A DNA stretch of 64,000 nt from Aphanomyces cochlioides (GCA_019828595.1 JAHQRK010000014.1:1984001-2048000), one strand, 5' to 3'. Numbered from the stretch's first letter, positions 10,755 to 21,502 are shown. A program made the numbers and translations. The notes: generated by a model from the letters alone, not told the origin.

Positions 10755-12446
10755 ATGGTGTGGTGGTATGGTCCATGCGCGGCATGGGGCTGCTGCGCCA
10801 GTTTAAGCTGGAAAGAGAACGCTACGACTGTCTACGAGCTCTCCTATTTGATCAGCAAGCGAGAAGGTCCGTCTGTCCGCCTCTCAGACTCGTTTTAATG
10901 GCTCCAATCGCGTGATTTTAGGAAGAGATGGCCATCAAGTCTACTTGGCAACACATCGAGATACAGGCGACGTTGTCGCTCTCAAAGTCCTCCCACGGAG
11001 CTTTCTCGAAGATAAAGTGCAAAGACGACACATGCGACGCGAGATCCACGTGCTCTCGAAGCTCAATCATCCCAACCTCGTCCGTCTTTTTGACGTATAC
11101 GAGTCGACCAACACAGTTGAAATCGCATTTGAATTGGCCCAAGGCGGACAAGTGTACCGACGTGTCCTGGAACCTCACGCGTCAGTCTTTTCACTCTCCG
11201 TACGCTACATTGTCGATGCTAAGGATCTCATATCGTGCAGGAAGCTGAACTGAGTCGAGCATTTGCTGATATTGTCCAAGGGCTTTGCTATCTCCATGCT
11301 CGTGGCTGGATCCATGGCGACGTACGCCTCGAACACATCTTATATAGTGAAATCGATCCCAACTCCAAGGTCAGTTTGCTCTCCCTCTCGTCCTTTTCAT
11401 CTCAAACGTTCTCACTAGGCTTTACTGGTTGATTTCGGTCGTGCCGGACCTCCAACTATCTTTGCACAAGGTAAAGATTTCCTCTATATGGCTCTAAGCA
11501 CTCATGCTTACTCTGTAGCGCTTCCTCTACCAGCCCAAGAACATCACTACTTGCCTACCTTCGTTCTTAATGCTTCCAGCTCCATGGTGCCAAATCCAGT
11601 CGTAGCAGAATCACTCTTTCCCTCGTTTAAGCATGCGATCCAAGTGGATATGTATGCTTTTGGCGTTTGTTTATACGCAATGCTGTTTGCGCAGTTCCCA
11701 AGCCATTCGAGTGATGGCTCATTGATCTTTTCCGACGACTTCACGCACATCAGCCGCGCCGCCAAAGATCTCCTTTCAAGGCTTTTATCGCATGACGAAG
11801 CCATGTGGATCCAGTACGACTTTTCCATCATTTCCATCAATCATGATGTGTATAGCTCCGAAGAAGCGGCCGCACATCCGTGGCTTCGACAACCTTCAGT
11901 AGAGAATCCCATAGCTACTCGTCGTCAAGGTTAATCCTTGTAGGTGGCGCCGCCATGGCGATGGAACCCTTACATTCTAGCTCTCCATGAACAATTTATC
12001 CTTGATCAAGACGACAACAATCAAAGAGTACACCAATCGCCACGCTATTCGGCTGCTGACGGACTTGCTAGACGAGTGAAACGAACGACAAGAGGATGAG
12101 CAACACAATGACGACACCTGAGGATGAAAACAAACCGCGGTCGTCTTGGATTTCCACACACGGCGTCCTTGTTCTCGAAAACAACATGATGCACAGCGCA
12201 GATGGGTACATCCATCAAGCAGATATGGAGTTAGAAGACACGCCCAGCTTACCACCAAGCAGAGCGTCGCTGGATATCCCATTGACACAACAAGACATTG
12301 AAGCTGCAGTAAGTCACTCCACGCCGGACGACTTTGATCTTTTCTCTTTCTAGCAAAGCGAACGAGGATGGAGGTTGATGTGGAAGGGACTCGGATTCTA
12401 CCAAGATCCTGTCCAAACGATTGACTCACCGACGGAGTCGCTCTAG
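10755..12446 (+). CDS. Nine-exon Ser/Thr kinase-like protein, probable pseudokinase
   Basis: Exons: 10755(or 10710)-10866, 10922-11199, 11241-11369, 11419-11470, 11519-11804, 11856-11898, 11944-12075, 12123-12308 and 12354-12446. All introns are GT-AG, 41-55 nt, and keep phase. The product is about 436 aa. Kinase features in order: a nucleotide-binding region (GRDGHQVYLATHR), the lysine strand VVALKVL, the alphaC helix HMRREIHVLSKL, the catalytic loop HGDVRLEHILY, LVDFGRAG, and the C-lobe end SEEAAAHPWLRQ. The usual catalytic-loop Lys and Asn are replaced (HRDLKPEN-type changed to HGDVRLEH), so activity is doubtful. A C-terminal tail follows. Exon 1 may hold a 1-bp shift near 10825-10832, because a second frame there reads LLRQFKLERERYD just before YELSYLISKRE. 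Confidence 0.72.
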
Positions 12447-12518
12447 GGAAAGGATAAACAAGTAGAAACCATTGCTAGTATTCAGCTTGCTGCTTTCTAC
12501 GTCGAGAGTTTGTGAACT

Positions 12519-13091
12519 ATGGCTTGGCATTTTGCGATTTCTTCCGTAGCTCCCTTGACAAAGATGCTTAATCTATGCAGTCCTCCGGTAGCATTGGCGC
12601 TCAAGACTTGCGCGATTGAATTTCATGCAAATCAATGGGCTGCGCGACCGAACCTTCAGCGCCTCTGCACGCTCTGTGCTGTTTTCCTCAACAGGAACCC
12701 ATGTATTGATTCCGATGATCCGTTGCTCAGACAAATTCCGCACATGTGCAATGCGACCACCGAGCCGCCTTCAACTATACCACCAGCACAAGTCGACGCA
12801 ACCACGACTACTCTTCGTAATGGCTCAACAGCTCCTTTTAAAGATACACCAGCAGTCGATGAAGCTGCTCAAGGCGCATTGAATTCCACCAATAGCAATG
12901 TGACTTTTTTGCCTAGCTTTACCGTCGACGAAGTGACCCTCAAGCCACCTTCTCCCGAGCTCAAGCAAGACCTGTATGGAACAGCTACCGTGAAGCCTCG
13001 TTCTTCCCCGAAGAACCTCGCAAATGGCGGCAAAAGAGCGCTTGTCCTCGTGGCTTTGGCTCTGCTTGTCTTCATCGAGCTATTTGAATAA
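12519..13091 (+). CDS. Thr/Pro-rich protein with C-terminal hydrophobic anchor (possible GPI type)
   Basis: The 190-aa frame has no recognised family. The N-terminal third is Cys-spaced (LNLCSPP, LKTCAIEF, LCTLCAVF, NPCIDSD, HMCNATT), loosely like small secreted Cys-rich proteins such as elicitin-like domains. The middle is Thr/Ser/Pro rich with several Asn-X-Ser/Thr sites (NGS, NST, NVT). The C-terminus (KRALVLVALALLVFIELFE) is a short basic-plus-hydrophobic tail of the kind found before GPI attachment. A clear signal peptide is missing, so an upstream exon may have been missed. It starts 73 bp after the kinase gene on the same strand. Confidence 0.5.
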   Translation: MAWHFAISSVAPLTKMLNLCSPPVALALKTCAIEFHANQWAARPNLQRLCTLCAVFLNRNPCIDSDDPLLRQIPHMCNATTEPPSTIPPAQVDATTTTLRNGSTAPFKDTPAVDEAAQGALNSTNSNVTFLPSFTVDEVTLKPPSPELKQDLYGTATVKPRSSPKNLANGGKRALVLVALALLVFIELFE

Positions 13092-13363
13092 TTGCCAAAA
13101 AAATCAAGATTTTTTGAAAATTCATAAGAATTATTTCATTGGACAAATTAACCAATCAGGGTCAAGTCCTGAAGAATTAAGCCAATCAGCATTTAATAAT
13201 ATTACATTCAAATACAGTTATTAATTAGTATTTTATGATATTAACTTGACTAAAGTATGTGTTTAAATAATTGATTAAAATCTTTTTGTGTGAATTCCAA
13301 TGGATTTTCGGATTTGTGGGTTTTACTGGATTAGGAACCAAATTGCATGTTGACCACGAAAGC

Positions 13364-14005
13364 ATGAGCAGCAAGTTAGCCGACCATTTCAAGAAGACAC
13401 AGAAGACACCGCAGCCTTTAGCGTCAAGCTTTCAATTTGGATTCGATGTAGCGCCTGAAGCGCCTTCTGTACCTGCCAAAGAAGCGCCGCCGTCGAAAAA
13501 GAAAGAGGTGGAATCAAACCCGCAACCAGATCCGCCAAGCGTGGAAGTGAACACCGCTACCGCCGATGCTACAGCCTCCACAGCCGCAACCGTTGACAAG
13601 AAGAAGAAAAAGAAGAAGAAGAAGAAATCGGCTAAGGCTGCAGTGCCCGAGCAAACTCCTGTGAAGACCGACTTTGAATTCCTCTTCACGTTTGACAAAG
13701 TTAGCTTTTCCGAAGCAGAATTGGCCGACATGGCCCCAACAAAGAAACCTTCCAAGAAAGCAGCCAAGAAATCGTCAGCAAAGACACCAGCAGCCGCGGT
13801 AGCAGCACCTCCTCCAGTTCCAACAACTGGGTCGACAAACTACGTGACCTTGCGGAAAGCCACAGACAACAGCTCTGAAGTTCAAAAGATGCAATTGCGC
13901 TATGGCAAAGGCAAGCGGATACATACGCCAGGAACGACAGTAGTCAAGAAGAAGCCAAGCGAAGCAACTAAGGCTGCTGGCAGCGCCTTCAAATTCAACT
14001 TTTAG
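13364..14005 (+). CDS. Lys-rich low-complexity protein, function unknown
   Basis: The 213-aa protein starts at the ATG at 13364 (MSSKLADHFKKTQK); an upstream extension to 13271 looks like non-coding sequence. It contains an uninterrupted run of ten Lys residues and other basic clusters (KKPSKKAAKKSSAK), which suggest a nuclear or nucleolar location. Two similar aromatic motifs, SSFQFGF near residue 22 and SAFKFNF at the very C-terminus, bracket the protein. I do not recognise a domain. Its TAG stop (14003-14005) overlaps by two bases the stop codon of the convergent minus-strand gene. Confidence 0.7.
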   Translation: MSSKLADHFKKTQKTPQPLASSFQFGFDVAPEAPSVPAKEAPPSKKKEVESNPQPDPPSVEVNTATADATASTAATVDKKKKKKKKKKSAKAAVPEQTPVKTDFEFLFTFDKVSFSEAELADMAPTKKPSKKAAKKSSAKTPAAAVAAPPPVPTTGSTNYVTLRKATDNSSEVQKMQLRYGKGKRIHTPGTTVVKKKPSEATKAAGSAFKFNF

Positions 14006-15386
14006 AGTTTAGATGTCAGCGACGGTAGCAATTGGACTGCCAGTTGCTTGAGCAAGAACTAGAGAAAGTCACGGCGAAGTTAGTCCAACTAGCGGCGAGA
14101 CCAAGACGTACGAGTTGGACCGCACGATGGAGCACAGACAGCACAAGCGAGTGCTTCTTGAATAGAATCAATAAGAGAACCACGTAAGCCATGGCTTTAA
14201 TCTGTTGTTCGAGCACCGCTGGATGCTGGTGAGCCTGAATAGAGATGAAGCCCAGCTCAGCGATAGAAGGACATACCATGCGATGAGCGAACCGATGGAG
14301 AATGCGATTGAGCTGCTCCCAGGCGTCCATTGGATTCGGTAACGCGGCGATTTGATTGAGAACGTAAGCAGAATCAAATGTTGGCTTGGGCTGGACGTTG
14401 TAATCTATCGGAGGAAGCGGCACGCGATCTATCACGCTGTGATGATGCAGCGTCAAGAAGTCTTTAAGCGATGCCGTGCCGATGCGAGACAAGTCTAGCG
14501 GTTTGTCAGGCATGGAGAGCTCTTCGCCACTTACGAAGACGTTTCGAGTGTTGCTTGACTTGCTTTTGAAACTCAGGAGAGCATGCGGCTAGCAGTGAAC
14601 TAGAGTTGACTCAGCTTCAACACAGCAAAAGACGGAGGGACTGGGTACATGATGGCGTCGGTGCAAACCCAAGCTTTCCGCGGCAGCGACAGGTTTGATG
14701 ATGGCTTGATATTGAACTAGCACCAAGCGTTAGTTGAGAACGTCATGGCTAGAAGTACCAAATGCTCGACGGTGAGATTGCGAATCAAGACTAAAGCACG
14801 TGGGATATCGTAAGGAGCATCTTGTAGCAACTCGGCATATCGCTACAGTTTGGCTTGACAACATTCGCCTGACGGAGATGATTACCTGAAGCAACGCTTG
14901 TGCTTGAGGAGATTGAGAGATAGAAGGCACTCTGTAGATAGCCGGTTGACGCTTGGGAAGCAGAACACGTTCAAGCGAGACGTAGCACACGCGGGGATAG
15001 CCCACATGCAGTGCTTTCGTGTCGTCAACGACAAGCAGCTGAGGAAGTTGTGAGGGCAGAAAGACAGTAGCAAACTCACAGCGTGATCCCATGGCTGCTG
15101 GCAAAAGTAGCGGCCAGTCGAGTAAACGAATCCGCCTGTCGTGACGAGGATGATGTCACCTGGAAACTCATATCATGCGCTGTCGGTGGTGAAAGATCGA
15201 AGTTCCCACCTGGTTTGGTCTGGTCTCTCGCCAGTCTTGCTGCTTGACGCTCTTCGTCGGTTGCACTGCCAGCTGTAAGACGACAGAAGCTAGGAGATGG
15301 TCGTACTGGTCAAGTTCGTTTCTGTTGACGGACAAACTGTCGGGTGCAAAGAGCGCAATGAGGTCTCGGATGTGGTCGTTGGTCAT
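14002..15386 (-). CDS. Eight-exon protein of unknown function, C-terminal hydrophobic segment
   Basis: Exons from 5' to 3': 15386-15210, 15166-15080, 15038-14886, 14842-14759, 14716-14649, 14599-14535, 14494-14112 and 14058-14002. Introns are 40-53 nt; two have perfect GTGAGT/GTAAGT donors and all keep phase. The product is about 357 aa. It begins MTNDHIRDLIALFAPDS, has a beta-rich early part (DIILVTTGGFVYSTGRYF, LLVVDDTKALHVGYPRV), then mostly helix, and near the end a hydrophobic run (MAYVVLLLILF). I recognise no domain. It is divergent from the WBP2-like gene and convergent with the Lys-rich gene, sharing bases with that gene's stop. Confidence 0.65.
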
Positions 15387-15867
15387 GCCTTGTTACTTTT
15401 CCTGTGGCTTGCCCAATTGCAAGCGACAAGGAAATTTCCACTCGGATATTTCCTACCAAATGGCTTATTAGGCAGCTTTCCCATGAAGATCCAATCAAAA
15501 GGGGGCCAATCATCAGGAGGAATTTTCCTCTTTTACTCATTGCTAGTGACGAAATGACGTGGCAGCACAATGTCCCAGTATGCAAAAGGCGAAGATTTAT
15601 TTTCTCTGATTGAAAAGGGCGATAAAGAGTGGAGTGCTTGGGATAAGGCTATTATACGAATGAGCAGGAACACTATCATCTATTAATAGATATGATACAA
15701 GACGCTGAACTTTCGTTGAGAGCAAGAAGTCATTTGATTGGTTGAAATATTTCACTTAAGTGATCTTATTGGATAATATAATATCCAATTGTGACCAATT
15801 AAATTGATGTATTCATTATCCGGACTTTCCGGATAATGTCAGCTTTGATCATTTTGGGGAAGAAGCT
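15387..15867. promoter_or_regulatory. Shared divergent promoter region
   Basis: About 480 bp between two genes transcribed away from each other (start codons at 15386 minus and 15868 plus). The right half is AT-rich with a short inverted motif, ATCCAATTGTGACCAATT, and TCCGGATAATG near 15830. No known factor site is claimed. Confidence 0.4.
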
Positions 15868-16524
15868 ATGTCGGTCGACCCGATCCTGCTCCAGGACAAC
15901 TCGCCGATGCTCGTTTCGCCGTTTGAGCGCTTCCTCTTCGTCTTGGATGATGTTACGTTCAATGTATTTAGTGGAGCAGGCTATCCTGGCCAAGGTGGCG
16001 TCTTTTACGGCAAACGGGGAAGACTATATCTGTCGTCATACCGACTGGTCTATGTCGAGATGGATCCAACGAATCGCCACTTTCGAAGCTTTTCCTTGCC
16101 GCTGTATGCGATTGCATCCAACCACCGATTCCGCACGCTGTATTACATGGGCAAGCCAACGTATGAGGGCGTCGTAGCACCCGTTCCAGGTTTGAGACCA
16201 CTGTACCAACGAGTTTTCACTGTCATTTAGGAGGAGGTTTAGTCGGTCCCGGCAAGTTTTGCTTTACATTCCTTGGCGTGGGCTTTCCCGAATTCAAGTC
16301 GTTCTATGAGCCAATCTTTCAAAATTCACGATCGCTATTTGCCCAAATGCAAGCGTTGCCTCAAGCCTCGATAGTCCAAGTTCCAGGTGATGGCATAATC
16401 CTGCGTCCACAATGTCATTGACGACATTCTAGGTCCAGTGTCGCTGGAAGAAGCGTCATCGTCCAAACAGCTTGCGTTTATTAGTCCATTCGATCCATTC
16501 ACTCTGTTTATCCTATCTAAATGA
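15868..16524 (+). CDS. WBP2-like GRAM-domain protein
   Basis: Exons 15868-16189, 16231-16386 and 16433-16524 (introns 41 and 46 nt) give 189 aa. The start MSVDPILLQDNSPML leads into a GRAM/PH-like fold. Hallmarks are VFYGKRGRLYLSSYRLVYVE, FRSFSLPLYAIASNHRF and YYMGKPTYEGVVAPVPG, the pattern of WW-domain-binding protein 2. The second half has GPGKFCFTFLGVGFPEFKSF. Family members bind lipid or act as adaptors. A longer alternative exists in which the last exon splices (GTTTAT to TCTTAG) into RRWEARHHYSAFLPTYQAL at about 16558. That sequence is coding-like and unexplained by my model. Confidence 0.75.
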
Positions 16525-16739
16525 AACTCTTCCATTCATCTCAATTTCATTACCGTGATCTTAGTCGTCGCTGGGAAGCTCGCCACCATTACTCTGCATT
16601 TCTGCCAACATATCAAGCTCTAAAGCATGTGTCGCTCCTCTCTGGCTTTGCCGCTGTCGTCGTCAATTGTATCCTTCATGGCCAAATTCGCCAGTGAAAC
16701 GGCCAAGCTCAAGCAGTTTCAAACAACGCAAGGAGTCCA

Positions 16740-17664
16740 ATGCCGACCGTGACCGACGCCTCATCGCCTGCTGACCAAAGTCACCCAGGAGGTTCTCGGT
16801 TGAGACTTTCGATTACTGGTACAGTGATTCTAGACGACTTGATTAACTGGAGATAGCTGGCCTGGGTCGTCTGCAATCTTTACTGCGTCCTAAGAAAGAG
16901 CCTGAAGTTGCCAAGCCAAAGCCAATGCCCAGTCTTTCAAAAGCAGCAAAAGACCATCAAGACGCTCGCCTTGCAGCCCTTTGGCAGCTTCTCGTGACTG
17001 GTTTTGAAGTAAGTTTGCATGCTATCCACCATGGAATAAGCTCTGCATCGTAGTTGATCAAATACCCGAAGACAGGGCGAGCTCGAAAGCGTGTTCTGTG
17101 GTTAACTCTCGACGGTCGTCTTTGTGTCGGTCGAGCCAAGAGCGACAAGCACATGGGTACCTTCATGCACTTGTGGTGTGTCTCTCCATGCGGTTATACG
17201 GTCGAATTGAGTTCCGTGGTGCTTCTTCTAGGGATATCGAGCGTGTTGACAAAGGCTGCGCATCGTCGCCACAATTTGCAACGTCGAAAAGCTCACAAGA
17301 TGCCCAAGAGGAACTCTGTTGGTCCATCCAAGCCACGTCTGCCAAAGAGGGCTCGACGTACTCGTTTGCCCTTCAAGTCATATCGTGTCGAGTGCGGGAT
17401 CTCGTCGTGGAGAACCTCAGCATGCTGATTCAACTCTTGCATCCCAACGACGTGCCAAGAGTAAATCTAGACAAAGCTGGCTTTTAAGTCACCAATGCGT
17501 AGGGCGTGCGGGCTAGACTCGCCGTGCATTTCGCATCAACTGGCGAGCTTTTGGCTGATTTGGAGCCTTTCATGGAAATCTTAGACAGTCTTGAAGGCGA
17601 CAATGACCATGGAGGACACCAAGATGACTCGGACTCTGGAGAAGAAGAAGAGAGACTTGGTTAA
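16740..17664 (+). CDS. PH-like domain protein (five exons)
   Basis: Exons 16740-16818, 16857-17008, 17054-17175, 17232-17460 and 17503-17664 give about 247 aa. The Pro/Lys-rich N-terminus (KKEPEVAKPKPMPSLSK) is followed by a PH-type beta core: LLVTGFELIKYPKTGRARKR, VLWLTLDGRLCVGR, then LWDIERVDKG created by splicing TG|G. The closing helix is DLVVENLSMLIQLL and the tail is acidic (DDSDSGEEEERLG). PH-like domains bind phosphoinositides or proteins. It directly follows the WBP2-like gene on the same strand. The coding-like stretch 16558-16739 between them may mean that the two models are one larger gene. Its stop lies 5 bp from the stop of the convergent GT71 gene. Confidence 0.62.
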
Positions 17665-17669
17665 ATAAT

Positions 17670-19241
17670 CTACACCTGCTTGAAGATCGAAGGGGCCTCA
17701 TCAGTTAGAACCCTCTGCTGTATTACAGTCGCTACAGCAACAACGATAAAGATGGCGGCAACAAGAGCCAAGAGACTAAACCACTCATCGAGAAACTCGC
17801 GCATGGACGGCACACGGCTTGGATTTGGTGGACGCTTCATCATTCGCCCTGCTTCTCTCGCTAGTTTCAGCACGTCAAGCTCCAGAGAGCCACCGATATT
17901 TGTCTTGGCAATCGATTTCACGGTCGACTTGGCGAGAAAGTTGAGACCCCAACAGCTCGGCGTGCCAAAGAACCACTCGCCTTCGTTTGAGACGACATAC
18001 CACCGTGGATCGTCAGCTGCAAACGATTGAACGTGCGTCCAGACGGGAACTTGAGCTGGATCGCCGTGGATCTTCATCGTGTTGGCATGGACAAATGCAA
18101 TGTCTGATGCGTTGAGAGGCGTGTGCTGCAGCATGGCGACGCCGCAGAACACACCAAAGTCGTATAACCCCCCGATCGCTGGCGGTGTCTCGACGAAATG
18201 ATACGGCGTGCTCGTGTTGTGCCACGCGAGACGCCAGAGATCTTTGTCGCCATGCAAGATACGGAGAGGACCCCAGACATCGATGCGATCGTTGTAGTAC
18301 GCCAGCTTGGTCAGTGCGTCGATGGATTTCGTTCTGTCGATGAGGAGCTGGCCGCTCTCTTGTTCGAAGAAGCCGAACGGTGGCATGTCAAAGAGCTCCC
18401 AGAGAAGACTCTGGTGGTTCATGCCAAACATCGAGTTGGCGGGCGTCCAGTAGTCTGGCCAAAAGATCGCTCCGGTCGATACAAACGCAGGATGGTCGAA
18501 CAAGTAGGTAGGATCTCTCGTTGGAAAGTTGTCGCAGTCGAGAAACAAGAGCTGATCGAACGCGCTGTGGAAGAGCGCGTAGGGTTTCGTGGCAAACTTG
18601 TCCAGCCACAGGGGGATTTCGCGTAGAGTGATGGAGGTGTCCGTGGCTAGGAGGTGTTTCAAGACTGGATTGTCGAGATTCATCTCGTGCTTCATGTAGA
18701 ACAACTCGATGGGGAGGACACAGCCTTGCTGCCTCAAGAGTTTGATGATGGCGTAGACTCCAGGTATGGCTGGTTCGTACACAGATAGAACGATTCCTCG
18801 TGAGCGATCATGCTTGAGCTGAAGTTGTTCAGTAGGCTCATAAGTCGCTGCTGTGTGCGCGAAGTCTGTGAATTGTCGGGCTTGGTTGCACGTGTATTCG
18901 GCAATTGGCCTCACACTCTTGCATCCACTCCGCATGACACGGAAAGTCTGACCGCTCGTGCGATTCCTGACAAGGCAATACCCAGCCATGCCAGCCTTGA
19001 TGGGGGAATCACACGCTTGATCTTTCTGTGGGTCTCGAGGAGCGTTGGCTGATCCGTCGCAGCCTTGGACAGCTTGCCAGCCCACACATTCAAACGTATC
19101 GTCTGTCCAGACCCCAGGGACGCGATCGTGTGGAAGCTCCAGAGGGGGGAGCACTCGAGGCGGTGGCCACAGCGACCAGACTAATACCAGAGCAATGATC
19201 ACGGTGGCGGGCACGACAGAGCATTGAGATGACCACCGCAT
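17670..19241 (-). CDS. GT71-type (Mnn1/Mnn2-like) mannosyltransferase
   Basis: The 523-aa frame starts at MRWSSQCSVVPATV (19241); an upstream in-frame Met at 19343 is possible. It is a type II Golgi-style membrane protein with an N-terminal anchor (VIIALVLVWSL) and a Pro-rich stem. The catalytic part contains FDQLLFLDCDNFPTRDP, with the DxD metal/nucleotide-sugar motif, and IFWPDYWTPANSMFG, both typical of fungal-type alpha-mannosyltransferases acting on protein glycans in the secretory pathway. Unusually it also has a C-terminal membrane segment (LLALVAAIFIVVAVATVI) and a short tail. A Cys-rich insert (residues about 50-130) precedes the catalytic region. There are no introns. Confidence 0.82.
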   Translation of the reverse strand: MRWSSQCSVVPATVIIALVLVWSLWPPPRVLPPLELPHDRVPGVWTDDTFECVGWQAVQGCDGSANAPRDPQKDQACDSPIKAGMAGYCLVRNRTSGQTFRVMRSGCKSVRPIAEYTCNQARQFTDFAHTAATYEPTEQLQLKHDRSRGIVLSVYEPAIPGVYAIIKLLRQQGCVLPIELFYMKHEMNLDNPVLKHLLATDTSITLREIPLWLDKFATKPYALFHSAFDQLLFLDCDNFPTRDPTYLFDHPAFVSTGAIFWPDYWTPANSMFGMNHQSLLWELFDMPPFGFFEQESGQLLIDRTKSIDALTKLAYYNDRIDVWGPLRILHGDKDLWRLAWHNTSTPYHFVETPPAIGGLYDFGVFCGVAMLQHTPLNASDIAFVHANTMKIHGDPAQVPVWTHVQSFAADDPRWYVVSNEGEWFFGTPSCWGLNFLAKSTVKSIAKTNIGGSLELDVLKLAREAGRMMKRPPNPSRVPSMREFLDEWFSLLALVAAIFIVVAVATVIQQRVLTDEAPSIFKQV

Positions 19242-20730
19242 TGGTAATTTTTGAAATGGCGCCCAGTGTCCAACGCCTGAGAGGTGTGTGACAAAAATAC
19301 ACTCGCGACGCATTTCATACGGTGATCCGCCTGTTACACTCAAAGCGCACCACCTTCGTCTGCAGCTAAGAGCAGTCGTATTGTGCTTGTCAATCGAGGC
19401 TTCGCCTGCGCAAGCACGACAATAAATCTATTGCATATCATTGTACATCCCGAGTGGACATGTAATATATGTTGTGTAAAACCTTGCATAGTCAATACAT
19501 TGTAGTTCATAATACTGTAAATAACTATTGAAAATATGAGTTCCTCTAAAATCCCCGTGCGATTGCGGCTATTATAATTTACTTTCGCTGCTCTTCTCCT
19601 TGGGTTCTTCAGTTGAAGGTGCGGCATTGGCATCCCTTCAATTTGCAAACGGACACAATTATTGAAGCGATGGTTGTCGACTGGATGAAACAAATCACAC
19701 CATAATGCGGACTAAGGACGAGGTTTTGGCGGAAGGAACTCTATTCAAATTCAGCTGTGATAAGCTTTTGATGGAAACTTGGATCGATGCTCTACTCGCA
19801 ACTTTGAGCATCTCCACGATGGCATTGTGCTCGCCATGGTGAGCCAAACACAACAAACTTTGATGTTCCTTGAAATTCAATAGTTGGTCATCATTTGATA
19901 ACCTGTCTATATTTATTCGATGTTGTCTTGTGATGCTAACGAAGAAATGTATGCAAACACGAAGCAAACATCTGTAGATGCGGCAACTCTCATGCGGACA
20001 GGCGGCCGGAGGCATTTGAAATGTCCATCAGATCAACAGAGCAACTGACTCCAGACCACTGAAAATATCAAGTTTGAACATGTACACCAACGAACTCCAT
20101 TTTATGGCCTGCAAGGAGTCATCATTTTCCAATCTCACCATCTATGTTAGTGACCCGAGAGCCCAGGATCCCTGTTTTTTTAGCATGACAAATCATTGCA
20201 TCATGTTCCAACTGTAGATGTCAAACTGTGTGTTTCCAATGTCGACGACGTGGTGGTGATCAGACTGCGGATGAATGCCATACCAATTCCGCTCGCTTTG
20301 TGCAACCCAGAACAACATTGATGCTCTTATCCTCGTTCAGTCTATGCGTACGCAAGGAGACATTTATCCCACATATTTCGCATGGCAGTTGTCAAAATTT
20401 CAGCTTGAAAACGATAAATTCCCTTACTTAAGACACATGAGAGCAGCACATGTGTGACAATGAGCTATAGTAGACACCAGTGACATCAAGAGTATGCTCG
20501 GAGGTGGGCGGAGTGGCCACGACCCTCGCTCGATTACATGTCTGAAACATAACAGCAAAATATAATATTTATTTGAAATCAGCCAATCAAATTGCGTATT
20601 CTTATGTTTGAACTCTTTTTATTCCACGTATTTTTGTGGACTTACCCAATCAAATCGGTTTATTTCCATCTCTGTTAATATACATTCTTCGTATATTGAC
20701 TTTTTGTGGACTACTGCAACATTCGGGAGC
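19242..20730. other. Intergenic region with a weak ankyrin-like relic
   Basis: On the minus strand at 19695-20015 a short frame contains LLCLAHHGEHNAIVEMLKVA, which resembles one ankyrin repeat; the rest shows no support. Nothing else recognised. Confidence 0.35.
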
Positions 20731-21433
20731 ATGTGGAGTCGTCTCCGTGTCGGGGTACAAGACTTCCGATGAAGAGGATTCACTGAGGACGATGGTGATG
20801 TAGACTCGATCCTTCTCATCCAACAAGCTGGCTATTCCAACTGCTTCGAGTAAGCGACGGGGAATCCCACCACTACGACCCGACAAGTCGATTCATCTCA
20901 TGTCCAGCCCCTGGCCTGATGTGTGCGAATAGATTCGATGCATTGAGCAAGTCATGCTTTGAACGCATTGAGCATGCGTTGGCGCCATTGCTTCCACCTG
21001 AGAACGAAGATCTCAGCATTGAACGAACGTCAAACCCAGGTAGGCCGATAACTCGACCTTGACCTCTCATTCTTTCATAGACACGTTGGTCATAGCTGTT
21101 CCACCCAAGGAATTCATCTTGAAAGTAATCGCCAAGCGCCAAAAAGTCGAGCTTGTTTCACCAGTATGCTCGAATGACTACCTCGTTGACGATTGATGGT
21201 ATGATCAAGATCTCGGGTACAAGGTCATATGCTTACAATTCAAAGACACTTCGATGGGAAGATGACGTACGGCCCACATATTCATACGTGCTTTTAACTT
21301 ATATTCTAGACGGATGGCCACGATTTGGAAGGCTTATTGACGCGCGATCTCATGCGACTGTGCAATGGCGTACCAGGTTTCTAACCACGATATCCCTCTC
21401 CCTCTTTGAATTGACTGCTGTTAAGTCGCATGA
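20731..21433 (+). CDS. Frataxin, mitochondrial iron-sulfur cluster assembly protein
   Basis: Exons 20731-20754, 20804-20886, 20933-21039, 21081-21163, 21210-21266, 21310-21376 and 21426-21433 give 142 aa. All six introns are GT-AG, 41-49 nt, and keep phase. The N-terminus MWSRLRVGTRSFSSNK is Arg/Ser-rich like a mitochondrial transit peptide. The CyaY/frataxin fold follows: FDALSKSCFERIEHALAPLL (helix 1), ENEDLSIER, DTLVIAVPP, VELVSPISGTRSYAYN, LRWEDDTDGHDLEGLLTRDL with the conserved Trp, and a short C-terminus. Frataxin assists Fe-S cluster assembly on the NFS1-ISCU complex. The last exon is only 8 nt. Coding-like sequence just downstream may be an alternative end. Confidence 0.78.
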
Positions 21434-21502
21434 TTCATCGAGACAGACAAAATCTCCAAAGAAACCTTCAGCACTATCTAGTCTACATCGATAACTTGAG
21501 CT

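Noticed and set aside
13432..13767. Minus-strand open frame with a run of ten Phe residues
   Set aside because: It is the antisense of the Lys-rich stretch in the plus-strand gene.
17680..18626. Plus-strand frames opposite the mannosyltransferase
   Set aside because: Shadows of a long intronless gene.
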